Assembly (NCBI GenBank): GCA_023228765.1
Contig: JALOAM010000034.1
Location: forward strand, 1 to 22,087
Direction: 5' to 3'
Length of the DNA stretch: 22,087 nucleotides
DNA from: Dehalococcoidia bacterium
GTDB taxonomy: Bacteria; Chloroflexota; Dehalococcoidia; UBA2979
Under the pieces are notes generated by a model. The model saw only the letters and a list, made by a program, of their open reading frames with translations. It did no database searches and was not told the origin of the DNA. Position 1 is the stretch's first letter. Each line of letters begins with the position of its first letter. Shown in pieces: positions 13,754 through 21,842 of this stretch. Made by a program: the position numbers and the translations under genes.

Positions 13754-13812
13754 GTGAGGTCGGAGAGCAGAGGTGAGAGTCGGTATCGGCGGGGCTGTCC
13801 GAGTGCCTCCGA

Positions 13813-13818
13813 TACGAT
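13813..13818 (+). promoter_or_regulatory. -10 box (TACGAT) for a predicted leaderless mRNA
   Basis: TACGAT ends exactly 6 nt before the ATG at 13825. Transcription would start at or next to the start codon. There is no ribosome-binding site and no -35 box. Confidence 0.55.
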
Positions 13819-13824
13819 GGATGG

Positions 13825-16077
13825 ATGACGAGATCGCTCGCGCGGCGGGTCGGCGTGCTGGGGGTGGCGGCCCTCGTGGTGGTCGTGGTGGCCGCCTTCG
13901 TCACGACGCGCGAGGCCGGCGACCGCGGGGACGCCGTCGAGGGGGACGGGATCTCCGTGTCGGTCCCGCTGCCGTCCGACTTCGGAGCGAGCGGTGGTGG
14001 CGTGGGCGGGCCGGGGCCGGGCGAGGGTGGTCCCTCGGCCGGGGAGCCGACGTCGACCGGGCCGTCCGAGGACGAAGTGCCCTCGGTGCTGCGGATCCCG
14101 AACGTCCGGCTCGCCTTCAGCGCGATGATCGCGCAGGCCGGTGCCAACACGACCTTCACCTACCGCGCGGCCGTCGAGGCGCGTGATAGCGCCGAGTACG
14201 GCCTGGCGGCTGACCTGTTCGACCTTGTCGCGGAGGTCGGTGACGAGCTGAGGCCGTTCGCGCTGTTCCGCGCGGCACAGATGGTGGCGCTACGCGACGG
14301 GGGCGGCTCCGCCGAGGCGGCGGACCGGTACGCCTCGCTGCTGGCGGTGGGCGGGCCCGCCGAGGACCTCCCGACCACCGTCCGGGCGATCGCCGTCACC
14401 GAGGGTGCGGTCGCGCTCGAGGAGGCCGGGCGCGAGGGCGAGGCGCTCGTCGCACTCGAACGCGTCGAGGAACTCGGCGCGGGGTCGTTCACGCGGGCGG
14501 ACGCGTTGTGGCAGCGTGCGCGCATCGGGGAGGCGGCGGGGACGCCCGGCTGGGAGGACCTTGCGGTCGAGGCGATGACGGTCGAGCCGGGGTCGTGGGC
14601 TGCCGTGCAGGCGCTCGACCTCCTCGACGCGTACGAGGCGCCCTACCCGAGGCTCGTGGCGGCGTACGTCACCTACCGCGCGTCCCGCAACGACGACGCC
14701 GTCGCGCGCTACCAGGCGCTGATCGACGAAGGCGTCCTCACGCCCGTGGAGGCTGGCCAGGCGTGGTTCTACCTCGCGGCCCTGCGGGAGCGCGTCTTCG
14801 ACCGCGAAGGAGCGATCGAGGCGTATCACGAGTCGCTCGCCGCGGACCCGGAGGGCGCCTGGGCGGACGACTCGCGCTACTGGCGCGGGCGCGTCCTCGA
14901 GGAGCTCGACCGCCCCCAGGAAGCGGCGTTCGAATACGACCTGCTCGTGGAGGCGTTCCCGGGCTCCTCGTTCGCGGAGGACGGGCGGCTACGTGCCGCG
15001 GTCGCGCTCGGCCTCGCGGGGATGGGGGCGGACAGCACGGCACGCCTCGCGGAGATCACGAGGACGGCGTCGCCCTCGACGGCGGCGGAGGCCGCGCACT
15101 GGCACGGCGTGCTCGTCGCGCTCCTCGACGCCCCGCCCGCTGAGCTGGCGCCCGCCGCCGCCTACGACCCCACCTCGTACACCGCGGCGTTCGAGGAGAG
15201 CGGTGAGGCCGCGGTCGGACCCCTCCCCGGGTCCGCCATCGAGGAAGTCCCGGAGCCAGTGCACGACGACTCGGTCGCCATCGACGTCTGGATCGCCTCG
15301 ATGCTGGGGGCGAGCCGGGAGGTGGAGTCGCCCGTCCTCGCTGAGCCTGAGGTGAAGCTCGCATGGCTGCTCGCGGACGCCGGCGAGCCCGGCGTCGCTC
15401 GCGGGCTGCTCAACGCCGAGGTCTTCGCGCGCGCGGACGAGCCGTACGAGCTGGTCGCGCTGGCCTACGAGGCGAAGCGCCGGGGCCTCTACGACGTCGC
15501 GATGAACGCCGCCGCGATCATCCTCGGCGCGGTAGAGCCCGCCCAGCAGCTCGCTGCACCGCGCGAGCTGCTCGCGCTCGCCTATCCCGTCCCCTTCCTC
15601 GACGCCGCGACGGAGGCCGCCGAGGAGTTCGAGGTCCCCGTGCTGCTGCTCTACGCGCTGATGCGCCAGGAGTCTGCGTTCAACCCGGAGGCCGGGTCGA
15701 GCGCGGGTGCGTTCGGCCTCACCCAGGTGATCCTGCCCACCGGCGAGGCGATCGCCGCTGAGCTGGGCGTGGAGCAGTGGACCTTCGGCGACCTCGCGCA
15801 GCCCTCGATCGCCACGCGCTTCGGCGCGTACTACCTCGCCGCGCAACTCGATGCCTTCGAGGGCCACATGCTCGCCGCCCTCTCCGCCTACAACGGCGGC
15901 CCCGGCAACGCCGCCCGCTGGCTGGAAGCCCAGTCCTTCCCCGGCCCGAACGGCTACCTCTACGCCGTCGACTTCACCGAGACCCGCGCCTACCTCGAAC
16001 ACGTCTCGGCGAACTACGCCATGTACCGCTACCTCTACGCCGGTACCGACGTCCCCGGTCTCCCCCACGGGGAGTGA
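13825..16077 (+). CDS. Membrane-anchored lytic transglycosylase (Slt70-like)
   Basis: A 750-residue protein. A short basic start and a hydrophobic segment (about 9-27, GVLGVAALVVVVVAAFVTT) anchor or export it. A Gly/Pro/Ser linker (about 52-85) precedes a long alpha-helical solenoid with TPR-like repeats (about 100-560). The C-terminal goose-lysozyme-like SLT domain runs from about 590. The catalytic Glu is Glu616 in ALMRQESAFNPEAGSSAGAFGLTQV, here divided as ALMRQESAF and GAFGLTQV. The AALSAYNGGPGNAARW signature follows. It should cleave glycan strands to 1,6-anhydromuramyl ends outside the membrane. ATG 13825 lies 6 nt after TACGAT and lacks a ribosome-binding site, so the mRNA is probably leaderless. 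No terminator follows except the half palindromic element at 16122. Confidence 0.93.
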   Translation: MTRSLARRVGVLGVAALVVVVVAAFVTTREAGDRGDAVEGDGISVSVPLPSDFGASGGGVGGPGPGEGGPSAGEPTSTGPSEDEVPSVLRIPNVRLAFSAMIAQAGANTTFTYRAAVEARDSAEYGLAADLFDLVAEVGDELRPFALFRAAQMVALRDGGGSAEAADRYASLLAVGGPAEDLPTTVRAIAVTEGAVALEEAGREGEALVALERVEELGAGSFTRADALWQRARIGEAAGTPGWEDLAVEAMTVEPGSWAAVQALDLLDAYEAPYPRLVAAYVTYRASRNDDAVARYQALIDEGVLTPVEAGQAWFYLAALRERVFDREGAIEAYHESLAADPEGAWADDSRYWRGRVLEELDRPQEAAFEYDLLVEAFPGSSFAEDGRLRAAVALGLAGMGADSTARLAEITRTASPSTAAEAAHWHGVLVALLDAPPAELAPAAAYDPTSYTAAFEESGEAAVGPLPGSAIEEVPEPVHDDSVAIDVWIASMLGASREVESPVLAEPEVKLAWLLADAGEPGVARGLLNAEVFARADEPYELVALAYEAKRRGLYDVAMNAAAIILGAVEPAQQLAAPRELLALAYPVPFLDAATEAAEEFEVPVLLLYALMRQESAFNPEAGSSAGAFGLTQVILPTGEAIAAELGVEQWTFGDLAQPSIATRFGAYYLAAQLDAFEGHMLAALSAYNGGPGNAARWLEAQSFPGPNGYLYAVDFTETRAYLEHVSANYAMYRYLYAGTDVPGLPHGE

Positions 16078-16121
16078 CCCAGGTCTGCTCCGTCCTCCCG
16101 TCCTCCGACTCCCGCCTCGGA

Positions 16122-16159
16122 CTCCTCGCCCGCGAAGCGGGAGAGGGCCGGGGTGAGGA
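16122..16159 (+). repeat. Half (solo) palindromic element
   Basis: One arm only: a CCCGCGAAGCGGG hairpin followed by GAGAGGGCCGGGGTGAGGA. The hairpin tip differs from the full copies (GCGAAGC instead of GGTTCC), and there is no right arm. It is preceded by CTCCGACTC and CTCGGACTC words, like the full copies. It lies 45 nt after the transglycosylase stop codon. Confidence 0.75.
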
Positions 16160-16209
16160 TCCCCTCCGCCTCCGCGTCCTTTCCGACAGGCCGAAGCGAC
16201 ACGACGCGG

Positions 16210-16215
16210 TAGACT
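16210..16215 (+). promoter_or_regulatory. -10 box (TAGACT) for a predicted leaderless mRNA
   Basis: TAGACT ends exactly 6 nt before the ATG at 16222. There is no ribosome-binding site between them. This predicts a two-gene leaderless transcript (alpha/beta hydrolase and CitE-like gene). Confidence 0.55.
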
Positions 16216-16221
16216 CCGGCG

Positions 16222-16944
16222 ATGCCACACGTCGAACTCGCCTCGGGCATCCGTATCCGCTACGACGAGCGGGGCCGTCGTGATGCGCGCCCGATCGTGC
16301 TCGCGCACGGCTTCTCCGTGGGCCTCGAGATGTGGTTCCCGCAGATGCACGCGCTCTCCCAGGATCACCGGCTGATCTGCTGGGACGCCCGCGGCCACGG
16401 CGGCTCCTCCGCCCCCGAGGACATCGAGTCGTACACGATGCCCGCACTCGCCGAGGACCTCCGCGGGCTGCTGGAGGCCCTCGACGCGGTCGATGGCGCG
16501 GTGATCGGTGGCATGTCGTTCGGCGGACAGATCGCGACGCAGTACGCGGTCGATCACGCCTCGGACGTGCACGCGCTCGTCCTCAGCGACACCACCACGC
16601 GCGGCAACGCCGGCACCGACCCCATCCGCTCGCAGGAGTACCCGGAGTGGGCGGGCGACCCGGGCATGGAGGGCTGCCGCCGCGCGATGCGGACGCGCCC
16701 GGACCTGACCGACGCGCTGAAGGACCTGCAGGTGCCCACTCTCGTGATCGTGGGGATGCAGGACGGGATGATCCTGCCGGGACTGCACCGGCTGGACGGC
16801 CTGCCTCGGCGGCGGCTGGTGCGCTTCGACGGCTGTGTCCACGGGACCAGCAGCCAGCGGCCGGGGGACTGGGGCGACGAGGTACTCCGGTTCCTGGCGG
16901 ATGTCGACGCCGGGCACGCCCTCGGTGAAGACGAACTGATCTAG
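16222..16944 (+). CDS. Alpha/beta-hydrolase fold protein with short cap
   Basis: A 240-residue soluble hydrolase. The oxyanion-hole word is HGF (29-31), followed by WDARGHGGSS (54-63). The nucleophile elbow is GMSFG (97-101, Ser99). The acid is Asp181 in VGMQDG and the base is His207 in CVHGTS, so the triad is complete. The segment between strand 6 and the acid is only about 45 residues, so the cap over the active site must be small; relatives are usually 260-290 residues. Substrates could be esters, lactones or a CoA thioester, and are not decided by sequence. The start ATG 16222 is supported by a -10 box 6 nt upstream. The next gene starts 12 nt after the stop codon, so they form an operon. 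Confidence 0.9.
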   Translation: MPHVELASGIRIRYDERGRRDARPIVLAHGFSVGLEMWFPQMHALSQDHRLICWDARGHGGSSAPEDIESYTMPALAEDLRGLLEALDAVDGAVIGGMSFGGQIATQYAVDHASDVHALVLSDTTTRGNAGTDPIRSQEYPEWAGDPGMEGCRRAMRTRPDLTDALKDLQVPTLVIVGMQDGMILPGLHRLDGLPRRRLVRFDGCVHGTSSQRPGDWGDEVLRFLADVDAGHALGEDELI

Positions 16945-16956
16945 ACGGGACGGGCC

Positions 16957-17856
16957 ATGCTCGCGCTGCGAAGCATCCTGGTGATGGACGCCCTGGACGA
17001 GGGCGCGATGAAGGCCGCGGCCGGCAGCGCCGCCGACGCCATCCTCCTGGACCTCGCTCGCCCGTCCGTACACGGGCGGCGTGACGAGGCGCGTCGCCTC
17101 GCTCGGCGGCACGCGCAGGCGATCGGCAAGACCGGGCGGCCCGTCCTCGTGCGGGTGTCGGATGCGCGCTCGGGTGAGATGGCCGCGGACGTCGAGGCAG
17201 CCGTGGGGCCGTGGCTGACGGGTGTCGTCGTCTCCGGCGCGGAGGAGCCGCAGGACGTGCGGGACGCCGATGTCCTCGTGCGGAAGTTCGAGATGCGTGC
17301 GCAGCTCGTCCCCGGTCAGGTCGACATCCTCCCCGAGCTCGACAGCGCCGAGGGCATCGTGGCGCTGCCTCGCCTCCTGCTGGCGATCGACCGGGCGCGG
17401 ACCGTCGTACTCAGCATCGACGGACTGCGGCACGACCTCCGGCTCGGTGCTGGTGCGGGGATGCTCTACGGCCACGCCATGGCGGAGGTGGCCCTCCACG
17501 CGGACGCCGCGCGTCTCCCGTGGGTGGTCCACGTGCAGCATCACCGCCCCGGCGTCGAGCACATCCCGACGGTCGCGCACGACTTCGGCGCGGTGGGTGT
17601 CACCGTGCACGTCGAGGGCGAAGCGCGCGGCATGAACTCGCTGTTCACCCCTGACCCCTCCGAGGTCGCGATCGCCCGCGCGATGGCTGCGGAGTGGGAG
17701 CGCGTCCGCAAGCGCGGCGAGGTCATTGGAGTCGTCGCGGGCGAAGCGCTGGAGGCCCCCGGCTACGACCGCCTGGTAGACCGCCGCACCGTCCGACGCG
17801 CCCGTTCCGTCCTCGACCTGGTCGCCGCCATCGAGCGCCGCGAGGCCGTCGAGTAG
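16957..17856 (+). CDS. Divergent HpcH/HpaI-type (CitE-like) CoA ester lyase homologue
   Basis: A 299-residue TIM-barrel protein in the CitE/Mcl outline: RSILVMDALDEGAM, ADAILLDLARPSV (26-38), PVLVRVSD (62-69), ILPELDSAEGI (124-134), LSIDGLRHDLRLG (152-164) and SLFTPDPSEV (228-237). In the family LDLEDSV and the ETxxG word provide the acid that binds Mg. Here they read LDLARPSV and PELDSAEG, so one acid is lost or shifted, while Glu127 and Asp160 remain. The usual GKxxIHP segment is also replaced (HVEGEARGMN, 218-227). It may still cleave a beta-hydroxyacyl or citramalyl-type CoA ester, or may have another role. Start ATG 16957 is 12 nt after the previous stop codon, with GGGACGGG before it. 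The pair with a hydrolase recalls lyase/thioesterase partnerships. Confidence 0.78.
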   Translation: MLALRSILVMDALDEGAMKAAAGSAADAILLDLARPSVHGRRDEARRLARRHAQAIGKTGRPVLVRVSDARSGEMAADVEAAVGPWLTGVVVSGAEEPQDVRDADVLVRKFEMRAQLVPGQVDILPELDSAEGIVALPRLLLAIDRARTVVLSIDGLRHDLRLGAGAGMLYGHAMAEVALHADAARLPWVVHVQHHRPGVEHIPTVAHDFGAVGVTVHVEGEARGMNSLFTPDPSEVAIARAMAAEWERVRKRGEVIGVVAGEALEAPGYDRLVDRRTVRRARSVLDLVAAIERREAVE

Positions 17857-17860
17857 CGGA

Positions 17861-17880
17861 CTCCCGAGGGACGCTCGGAG
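17861..17880. terminator. Possible bidirectional hairpin between convergent genes
   Basis: CTCCCGAG (17861-17868) pairs with CTCGGAG (17874-17880) with one bulged base. It fills the 24-nt gap between the CitE-like gene and the converging phosphotransferase gene. Neither side has a T-tract, so termination is uncertain. Confidence 0.3.
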
Positions 17881-18894
17881 CTAGGCGTCCATCCGCCGCG
17901 CGGCCTGCGGCAACGTCGCTTCGAGGAACTCGACGGCGCCCCGAACTCTCGCCTCGTCCGGACGGATACGCACGTACTTCTCGATCCGCTGGAGCGCGAC
18001 GAGCACCGCGAGCTGGTACGCCTCGGCGCGGCGGATGTCGCGGAGCACCGAGTTCGTCGCATACCCCTCGAGCAGCGCTTCGAGCATGGGCCACCCGTAG
18101 GTCGAAGCGAAGAGCGCGAGGTCGGTCGCCGGCGGCAGCACGGCGGCATCGCCGAAGTCGATGAGCCCCGCGAGGTGGCCATCCTCGACCCATACGTGCG
18201 CCGGCTGGAAGTCCGAGTGGCAGAGCCCCCTCGCCCCCTGCGTGGCGTAGGCGAGGAGCTGTTCGCGTAGCTGGCCCACCCGCAGCACAAGTTGCGGCGC
18301 GACCTGCACCAGCGGATGCGCTGCCAGCGGCCGCCCGTCGAACGGCCACAGCGCGCGACCCCACCGTGACGTGAAGTCCGTCCCCGGGTCGTCCGAGGCC
18401 CCGCGCAACTCCTCGGCGGTGTCGGCGAGCAGCCCGTGTCCGCTCACGGGGATCGAGTGCAGCGTCGCAAGCAGCCCGCCCAGCTCCCGCGCGACCTCCG
18501 AGGTCATCGCTGCGCTGTCCTCGAGCGGTGCCCCGCGCATCCACGACGTCACGATCCATGACCAGCGCCGCAGCCGCTCCGGCGTCCCAGCCGAGCACGC
18601 GGTCCCGAACACCTCCGGACACCGAGGATCGCGCTCGCGCAGCGCGGACAGCACGGCCGCACGCGCTGCAATCTGACCGCCCGCCCCCGGCCACTCGCTC
18701 TCCGGCCCGTGCTTCGGCAGCCCGACCAGCACGCAGTACGCGCCGCCCTCGACGGCCCGGTCCACCTCGACGCGCCACGCGACCGCCGTGACCCCCTGCC
18801 CCACGATGCGGAGATCCGTGGGCGAGTCGCCGGTGGCGGCGATCACCATCTGCGCGACGGCCGGTGCATCGGGGAGCGTGTCGAGGCCACTCAT
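17881..18894 (-). CDS. Aminoglycoside-phosphotransferase-family kinase (substrate unknown)
   Basis: A 337-residue protein kinase-like-fold enzyme. The N-terminal lobe begins with a P-loop-like VGQGVTAVAWRVEV (31-44). The catalytic loop is HSDFQPAH (226-233): His226 and catalytic Asp228 are kept, but the Asn expected at the end of HxDxxxxN is His233, a replacement seen in other members of this family. The metal-binding word is IDFGD (245-249, Asp246). It would phosphorylate a small molecule such as an amino alcohol, sugar or antibiotic; resistance cannot be inferred. Start ATG 18894 has GGAGGA about 12 nt upstream and a TATCGT -10 box at 18925-18920. It converges on the CitE-like gene. Confidence 0.85.
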   Translation of the reverse strand: MSGLDTLPDAPAVAQMVIAATGDSPTDLRIVGQGVTAVAWRVEVDRAVEGGAYCVLVGLPKHGPESEWPGAGGQIAARAAVLSALRERDPRCPEVFGTACSAGTPERLRRWSWIVTSWMRGAPLEDSAAMTSEVARELGGLLATLHSIPVSGHGLLADTAEELRGASDDPGTDFTSRWGRALWPFDGRPLAAHPLVQVAPQLVLRVGQLREQLLAYATQGARGLCHSDFQPAHVWVEDGHLAGLIDFGDAAVLPPATDLALFASTYGWPMLEALLEGYATNSVLRDIRRAEAYQLAVLVALQRIEKYVRIRPDEARVRGAVEFLEATLPQAARRMDA

Positions 18895-18919
18895 GCGCTG
18901 TCTGTCCTCCGAGGAGAAC

Positions 18920-18925
18920 GATAGC
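18920..18925 (-). promoter_or_regulatory. Possible -10 box (TATCGT) of the phosphotransferase gene
   Basis: On the minus strand TATCGT lies 25 nt before the ATG at 18894. This predicts a short leader that holds GGAGGA. It sits between the gene and palindromic element copy 5. Confidence 0.4.
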
Positions 18926-18961
18926 GCCGCCGTGCTCCGGCTCCGATTCCGGACTCCGACT

Positions 18962-19092
18962 CCCCTCTCCCGGTTTCGGGAGTGGGGTTGGGGGTGAGGG
19001 TGGTCTTCCAGGTTCGCGCGCGCCTCGGATCGCTCGCCAGCAGATCCGGAAGGGCCCTCACCCCAACCCTCTCCCGAAACCGGGAGAGGGGG
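18962..19092. repeat. Palindromic repeat element, copy 5 (core forward)
   Basis: The left arm is 18962-19000, with one base change in the hairpin (GGGAGTGGGG). The right arm is 19055-19092. The core motif CAGATCCGGA is exact at 19041-19050. The left border has CTCCGG/CTCCGA words (18937-18961). Relative to transcription it lies 45 nt downstream of the asd stop codon, where no other terminator is visible. Confidence 0.9.
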
Positions 19093-19116
19093 TCAGACGG
19101 TCAGACGGTCAGACGG
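19093..19116 (+). repeat. 8-bp tandem repeat TCAGACGG, three copies
   Basis: TCAGACGG occurs at 19093-19100, 19101-19108 and 19109-19116 without mismatch. It begins exactly at the right end of palindromic element copy 5. Confidence 0.92.
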
Positions 19117-19136
19117 GGGGAGTGCCCCTCGAAGCC

Positions 19137-20195
19137 TTACGCCTTCGCCGCGTAGTCGAAGACCAGGTCGCGCTTCAGCATCTCTTCCGCGATCTGGATC
19201 GCGTTGAGGGCGGCGCCCTTCCGGAGGTTGTCGGTGAGGCACCAGAAGGTGACGCCGTGCTCGACGGTGCGGTCCGGGCGCAAGCGCGCGACGAAGGCGC
19301 GGTCGTCGCCGGCGATCTCGAGGGGGGTGACGTACTTCGTCGGGTCCGTGATCACCTCGACGCCCTCGGCGGCCTGCAGGGCCGCGACGAGGTCGGCGAT
19401 AGAGGCTTCGCGCTCGAACTCGGCGTGGACCACCTCGGCGTGACCGATGGCGACGGGGACGCGGACGCAGGTCGCGGCGAAGCGGAGGCCGTCCAGGTGG
19501 AGGATCTTGCGCGTCTCGTTGCGCATCTTCAGCTCCTCCTTGGTGTAGTAGTCCTCCTCCTCGTCGAATGAGTCGACGTGCGGGAGGACGTTGCCCGCGA
19601 TCTGCACGGGGTACTGCTCCGGCGTCGGGATTGCCTCGCCGCGGCCGATGGCGGCGACCTGCGCGTCCAGCTCGCGGACGGCGGCGGCGCCGGTGCCTGA
19701 CACGGCCTGGTACGTCGACGCGGTCACGCGCGAGAGCGGCGCCACCTGGCGCATGGCGTCGAGGGCCATGGCGAGTGGGGTGGTGGTGCAGTTCGGGATG
19801 GACACGATCCCCTGGTGCCACTCCAGGTCGTCACCGTTCACCTCGGGGATCACAAGCGGCACCGTCGGGTCCATGCGGAACGCGGACCCGTCGTCGATCA
19901 TGACCTTGCCGCGCTCCTTGAGCCACGGACCCCACTGCTTCGACACCTCGGACGAGGCAGAGCAGAAGACGATGTCCGCGTCCGCGAGCGACTCCGCGGT
20001 CGTCTCCTCGACGACGATGTCGCCGCCGTTCGGCGCGACCGTGGTCGGCCCCTCGTAGCGGAGCACTTTCCCCTTCGAGCGGGCCGATGCGAGGAGCTTC
20101 AGCTGTTTCATCGGGAGCTTCCGCTCGGCGGCGATCTTGAGGAAGACATCCCCCACAGCGCCGGTGGCCCCGATGACAGCTACGGTCGGCTCCAC
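19137..20195 (-). CDS. asd: Aspartate-semialdehyde dehydrogenase
   Basis: A 352-residue enzyme that reduces beta-aspartyl phosphate with NADPH to aspartate semialdehyde. This is the branch point for lysine/diaminopimelate, threonine and methionine. The NADP-binding word GATGAVG (9-15) is at the N-terminus. The catalytic Cys136 is in SIPNCTTTPLA. The acyl-phosphate site includes DDGSAFRMDP (101-110), and the conserved VRVPVAIGHAEV (244-255) supplies Arg245 and the active-site base His252. All key residues are present. The start GTG 20195 is chosen over the upstream ATG 20222 because GAGGAG lies 8 nt before it and EPTVAVIGATG is the normal N-terminus. It has no adjacent lysC. Palindromic element copy 5 follows its TAA stop codon. 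Confidence 0.96.
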   Translation of the reverse strand: MEPTVAVIGATGAVGDVFLKIAAERKLPMKQLKLLASARSKGKVLRYEGPTTVAPNGGDIVVEETTAESLADADIVFCSASSEVSKQWGPWLKERGKVMIDDGSAFRMDPTVPLVIPEVNGDDLEWHQGIVSIPNCTTTPLAMALDAMRQVAPLSRVTASTYQAVSGTGAAAVRELDAQVAAIGRGEAIPTPEQYPVQIAGNVLPHVDSFDEEEDYYTKEELKMRNETRKILHLDGLRFAATCVRVPVAIGHAEVVHAEFEREASIADLVAALQAAEGVEVITDPTKYVTPLEIAGDDRAFVARLRPDRTVEHGVTFWCLTDNLRKGAALNAIQIAEEMLKRDLVFDYAAKA

Positions 20196-20290
20196 GATCA
20201 GAACTCCTCGATGACTCGGCACGCCTCGATGGGTTGTGGTGTAGAGGGCGCGCCGAGATGGCGATGCCGCCCACGCGGACGGCTACATCG

Positions 20291-20296
20291 AGTGTA
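20291..20296 (-). promoter_or_regulatory. Possible -10 box (TACACT) of asd
   Basis: On the minus strand TACACT would give a transcript starting near 20284 and a leader of about 88 nt. There is no good -35 box, so this is a weak call. Confidence 0.3.
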
Positions 20297-20389
20297 CGGG
20301 GTAACGACGTAGGCGGGAGGGCGGGCTCCGGTGGCCTCTCTGCTGCCGATTCCCACCCCACTCCTGCAAGACATCTCTGCTGCGGCGCT

Positions 20390-21430
20390 CTACTCCGCCA
20401 CCCGCTCCCGCACGCGCGGCAGCACCTCTCGCGCGAGGCGCTCCATGTAGTCCGCGCCCTCGCGCGGCACGGGCGGGTTTGGCACGGGGTGAGGCACCAC
20501 GATCTCGAACGGGATGCCGAGGGAGAGCGTCGCGACGATCTGGTCGGCGATCGCCTCGGGGGTGCCACGGAAGGCGAAGGCGTCCGCGGCTTCCTCCGAG
20601 AGGAAGTCCACGATGCGGCCGGACTCGACGAGGTCCGGGTGGTGGTGGAAGTCCGGGTTCACCAGTGGTTGCAGGGTATGGACGTCCGGGCCATCCCAGG
20701 CGAGGCCGGGTACCTCGAACAGGTGGGGTGAGTACTCGTAGAACCCCGCCGCCATCGACTTCGCGACCAGCAACGTGCGCTCGTCGTCCGCGCCGCCCGC
20801 GCCGAGCGTCGTGTGCACCACCAGTCCGAGGCGTACCGAGGCAGGGTCGCGGCCGGCCTCGCGAGCGCCCTCGTGGACAGCGTCCACGGCAGCGCGGAGG
20901 TTCGCGGGGTGCGTCCCGACGCGGAGGAAGACGCCGTCCGCGGTGCGGCCGGCAGCGCGGAGCATCCTCGGACCGGCCGCTGCCACCCAGACGGGGATGG
21001 GGCGCGCGTGGGGGACGCCCGCCGGACGGGTGCCCTGCACCTTCCCGCCGTGGAGCAGGTCGCGGATCGTGCGGGTCGCGCCCTCCAGCGTGGCGACCTT
21101 CGCCGGCTTCAGGCCGGCCAGCCGCACCGCCGTGTCCCCGATCCCCAGCCCGAGGATCGCGCGCCCCTCGGACACCACGTCCACCGTGGCGATCGAGGAG
21201 GCCGTGACCGTCGGGTGCCTCGTGACCGGGTTGGTCAGCAGTGGCCCCAGCCGGATCGAGGTGGTCGCCTGCGCGGCGAACGAGAGCAGGACGTAGGTGT
21301 CGTGCCGCCGCAGCTGCGAGTCCGGTACGAACGCGTAGTCCCACCCGAGTGCTTCCGCCCTCGCCACGTCGGTGGCGAAGTCGGCGGGTGTGCGGAAGTC
21401 GAAGCGGTTGAGGCCGAACGCGACAGTCAT
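20390..21430 (-). CDS. LLM-class flavin/F420-dependent oxidoreductase
   Basis: A 346-residue luciferase-like TIM-barrel protein. Family words in order: GWDYAFVPDSQL (29-40), SIRLGPLLTNPVTRHP (58-73), SEGRAILGLGIGDTAVRLAG (87-106) and PIPVWVAAAGPRMLRAAGRTADGVFL (144-169, best seen in PVWVAAAGPRML). These resemble the Mer-like branch that uses coenzyme F420, but FMN use cannot be excluded. The substrate is unknown. Start ATG 21430 is preferred to the upstream GTG 21463 because MTVAFGLNRF is the natural first strand and a TACGCT -10 box lies 7 nt before it, which suggests a leaderless message. It is followed by asd on the same strand after a 194-nt gap. Confidence 0.9.
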   Translation of the reverse strand: MTVAFGLNRFDFRTPADFATDVARAEALGWDYAFVPDSQLRRHDTYVLLSFAAQATTSIRLGPLLTNPVTRHPTVTASSIATVDVVSEGRAILGLGIGDTAVRLAGLKPAKVATLEGATRTIRDLLHGGKVQGTRPAGVPHARPIPVWVAAAGPRMLRAAGRTADGVFLRVGTHPANLRAAVDAVHEGAREAGRDPASVRLGLVVHTTLGAGGADDERTLLVAKSMAAGFYEYSPHLFEVPGLAWDGPDVHTLQPLVNPDFHHHPDLVESGRIVDFLSEEAADAFAFRGTPEAIADQIVATLSLGIPFEIVVPHPVPNPPVPREGADYMERLAREVLPRVRERVAE

Positions 21431-21437
21431 GCGCGGG

Positions 21438-21443
21438 AGCGTA
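21438..21443 (-). promoter_or_regulatory. -10 box (TACGCT) for a predicted leaderless mRNA
   Basis: On the minus strand TACGCT ends 7 nt before the ATG at 21430, with no ribosome-binding site between. It is the fourth gene in the window with this arrangement. Confidence 0.5.
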
Positions 21444-21531
21444 GCGCGCCCGGCGAGAACCACAACGGCGGCCCTGGGGCCGCCGTCAGTGCATCCGATC
21501 CGTCCGAGGGCGTTACCTCGGGCGGAGGTGC

Positions 21532-21819
21532 CTAGTGGTGGGCGTCGTGGTGCGGCGCGTCGGGCTTCTGGAACTCCCAGTCGAGGTTGCGCTCGCGGCG
21601 GTACATGTAGCCGAGGGTCGCGAGCAGGAAGAGTCCGCCGAGCGAGAGCGCCGTGACGATCATGATCGTCGTCCAGTCGGCGGCGGGGTCCATCGAGCGT
21701 TCCGCGGCCTCGAAGGAGGTCTCAGTGCCCTCGGCGGCGAACGCCAGTGCGGGCATCGCGACCGCGAGGAACAACCCGGACACCGCACCCATCAGTCGAC
21801 GAACCATCGGGACCCCCAA
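21532..21819 (-). CDS. Small exported membrane protein with His-rich tail
   Basis: About 95 residues. A signal peptide (about 5-28, ending ALAFA) is followed by a short acidic segment, one membrane helix (51-72, TIMIVTALSLGGLFLLATLGY), then YRRERNLDWEFQKPD and a tail APHHDAHH. The topology resembles small accessory subunits of respiratory membrane complexes such as CcoQ-like proteins, but I cannot name a family. The TTG start at 21819 is chosen because GAGGAG (21831-21826) lies 6 nt upstream. ATG 21807 is the alternative, with no Shine-Dalgarno. The His cluster might bind metal. The gene is divergent from the flavin-reductase-like gene. Confidence 0.7.
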   Translation of the reverse strand: MGVPMVRRLMGAVSGLFLAVAMPALAFAAEGTETSFEAAERSMDPAADWTTIMIVTALSLGGLFLLATLGYMYRRERNLDWEFQKPDAPHHDAHH

Positions 21820-21842
21820 CCAGCGCTCCTCGAGCACCGAGG

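Noticed and set aside
14989..17610. An 873-codon minus-strand open frame, the longest in the window
   Set aside because: It lies antisense to parts of three recognised genes and the half repeat element. It has no recognisable domain. Long antisense frames are common in DNA this GC-rich.
17881..18894. Aminoglycoside-resistance gene
   Set aside because: The family match is only to the broad phosphotransferase fold. The HxDxxxxH loop and chromosomal housekeeping context give no reason to infer resistance.
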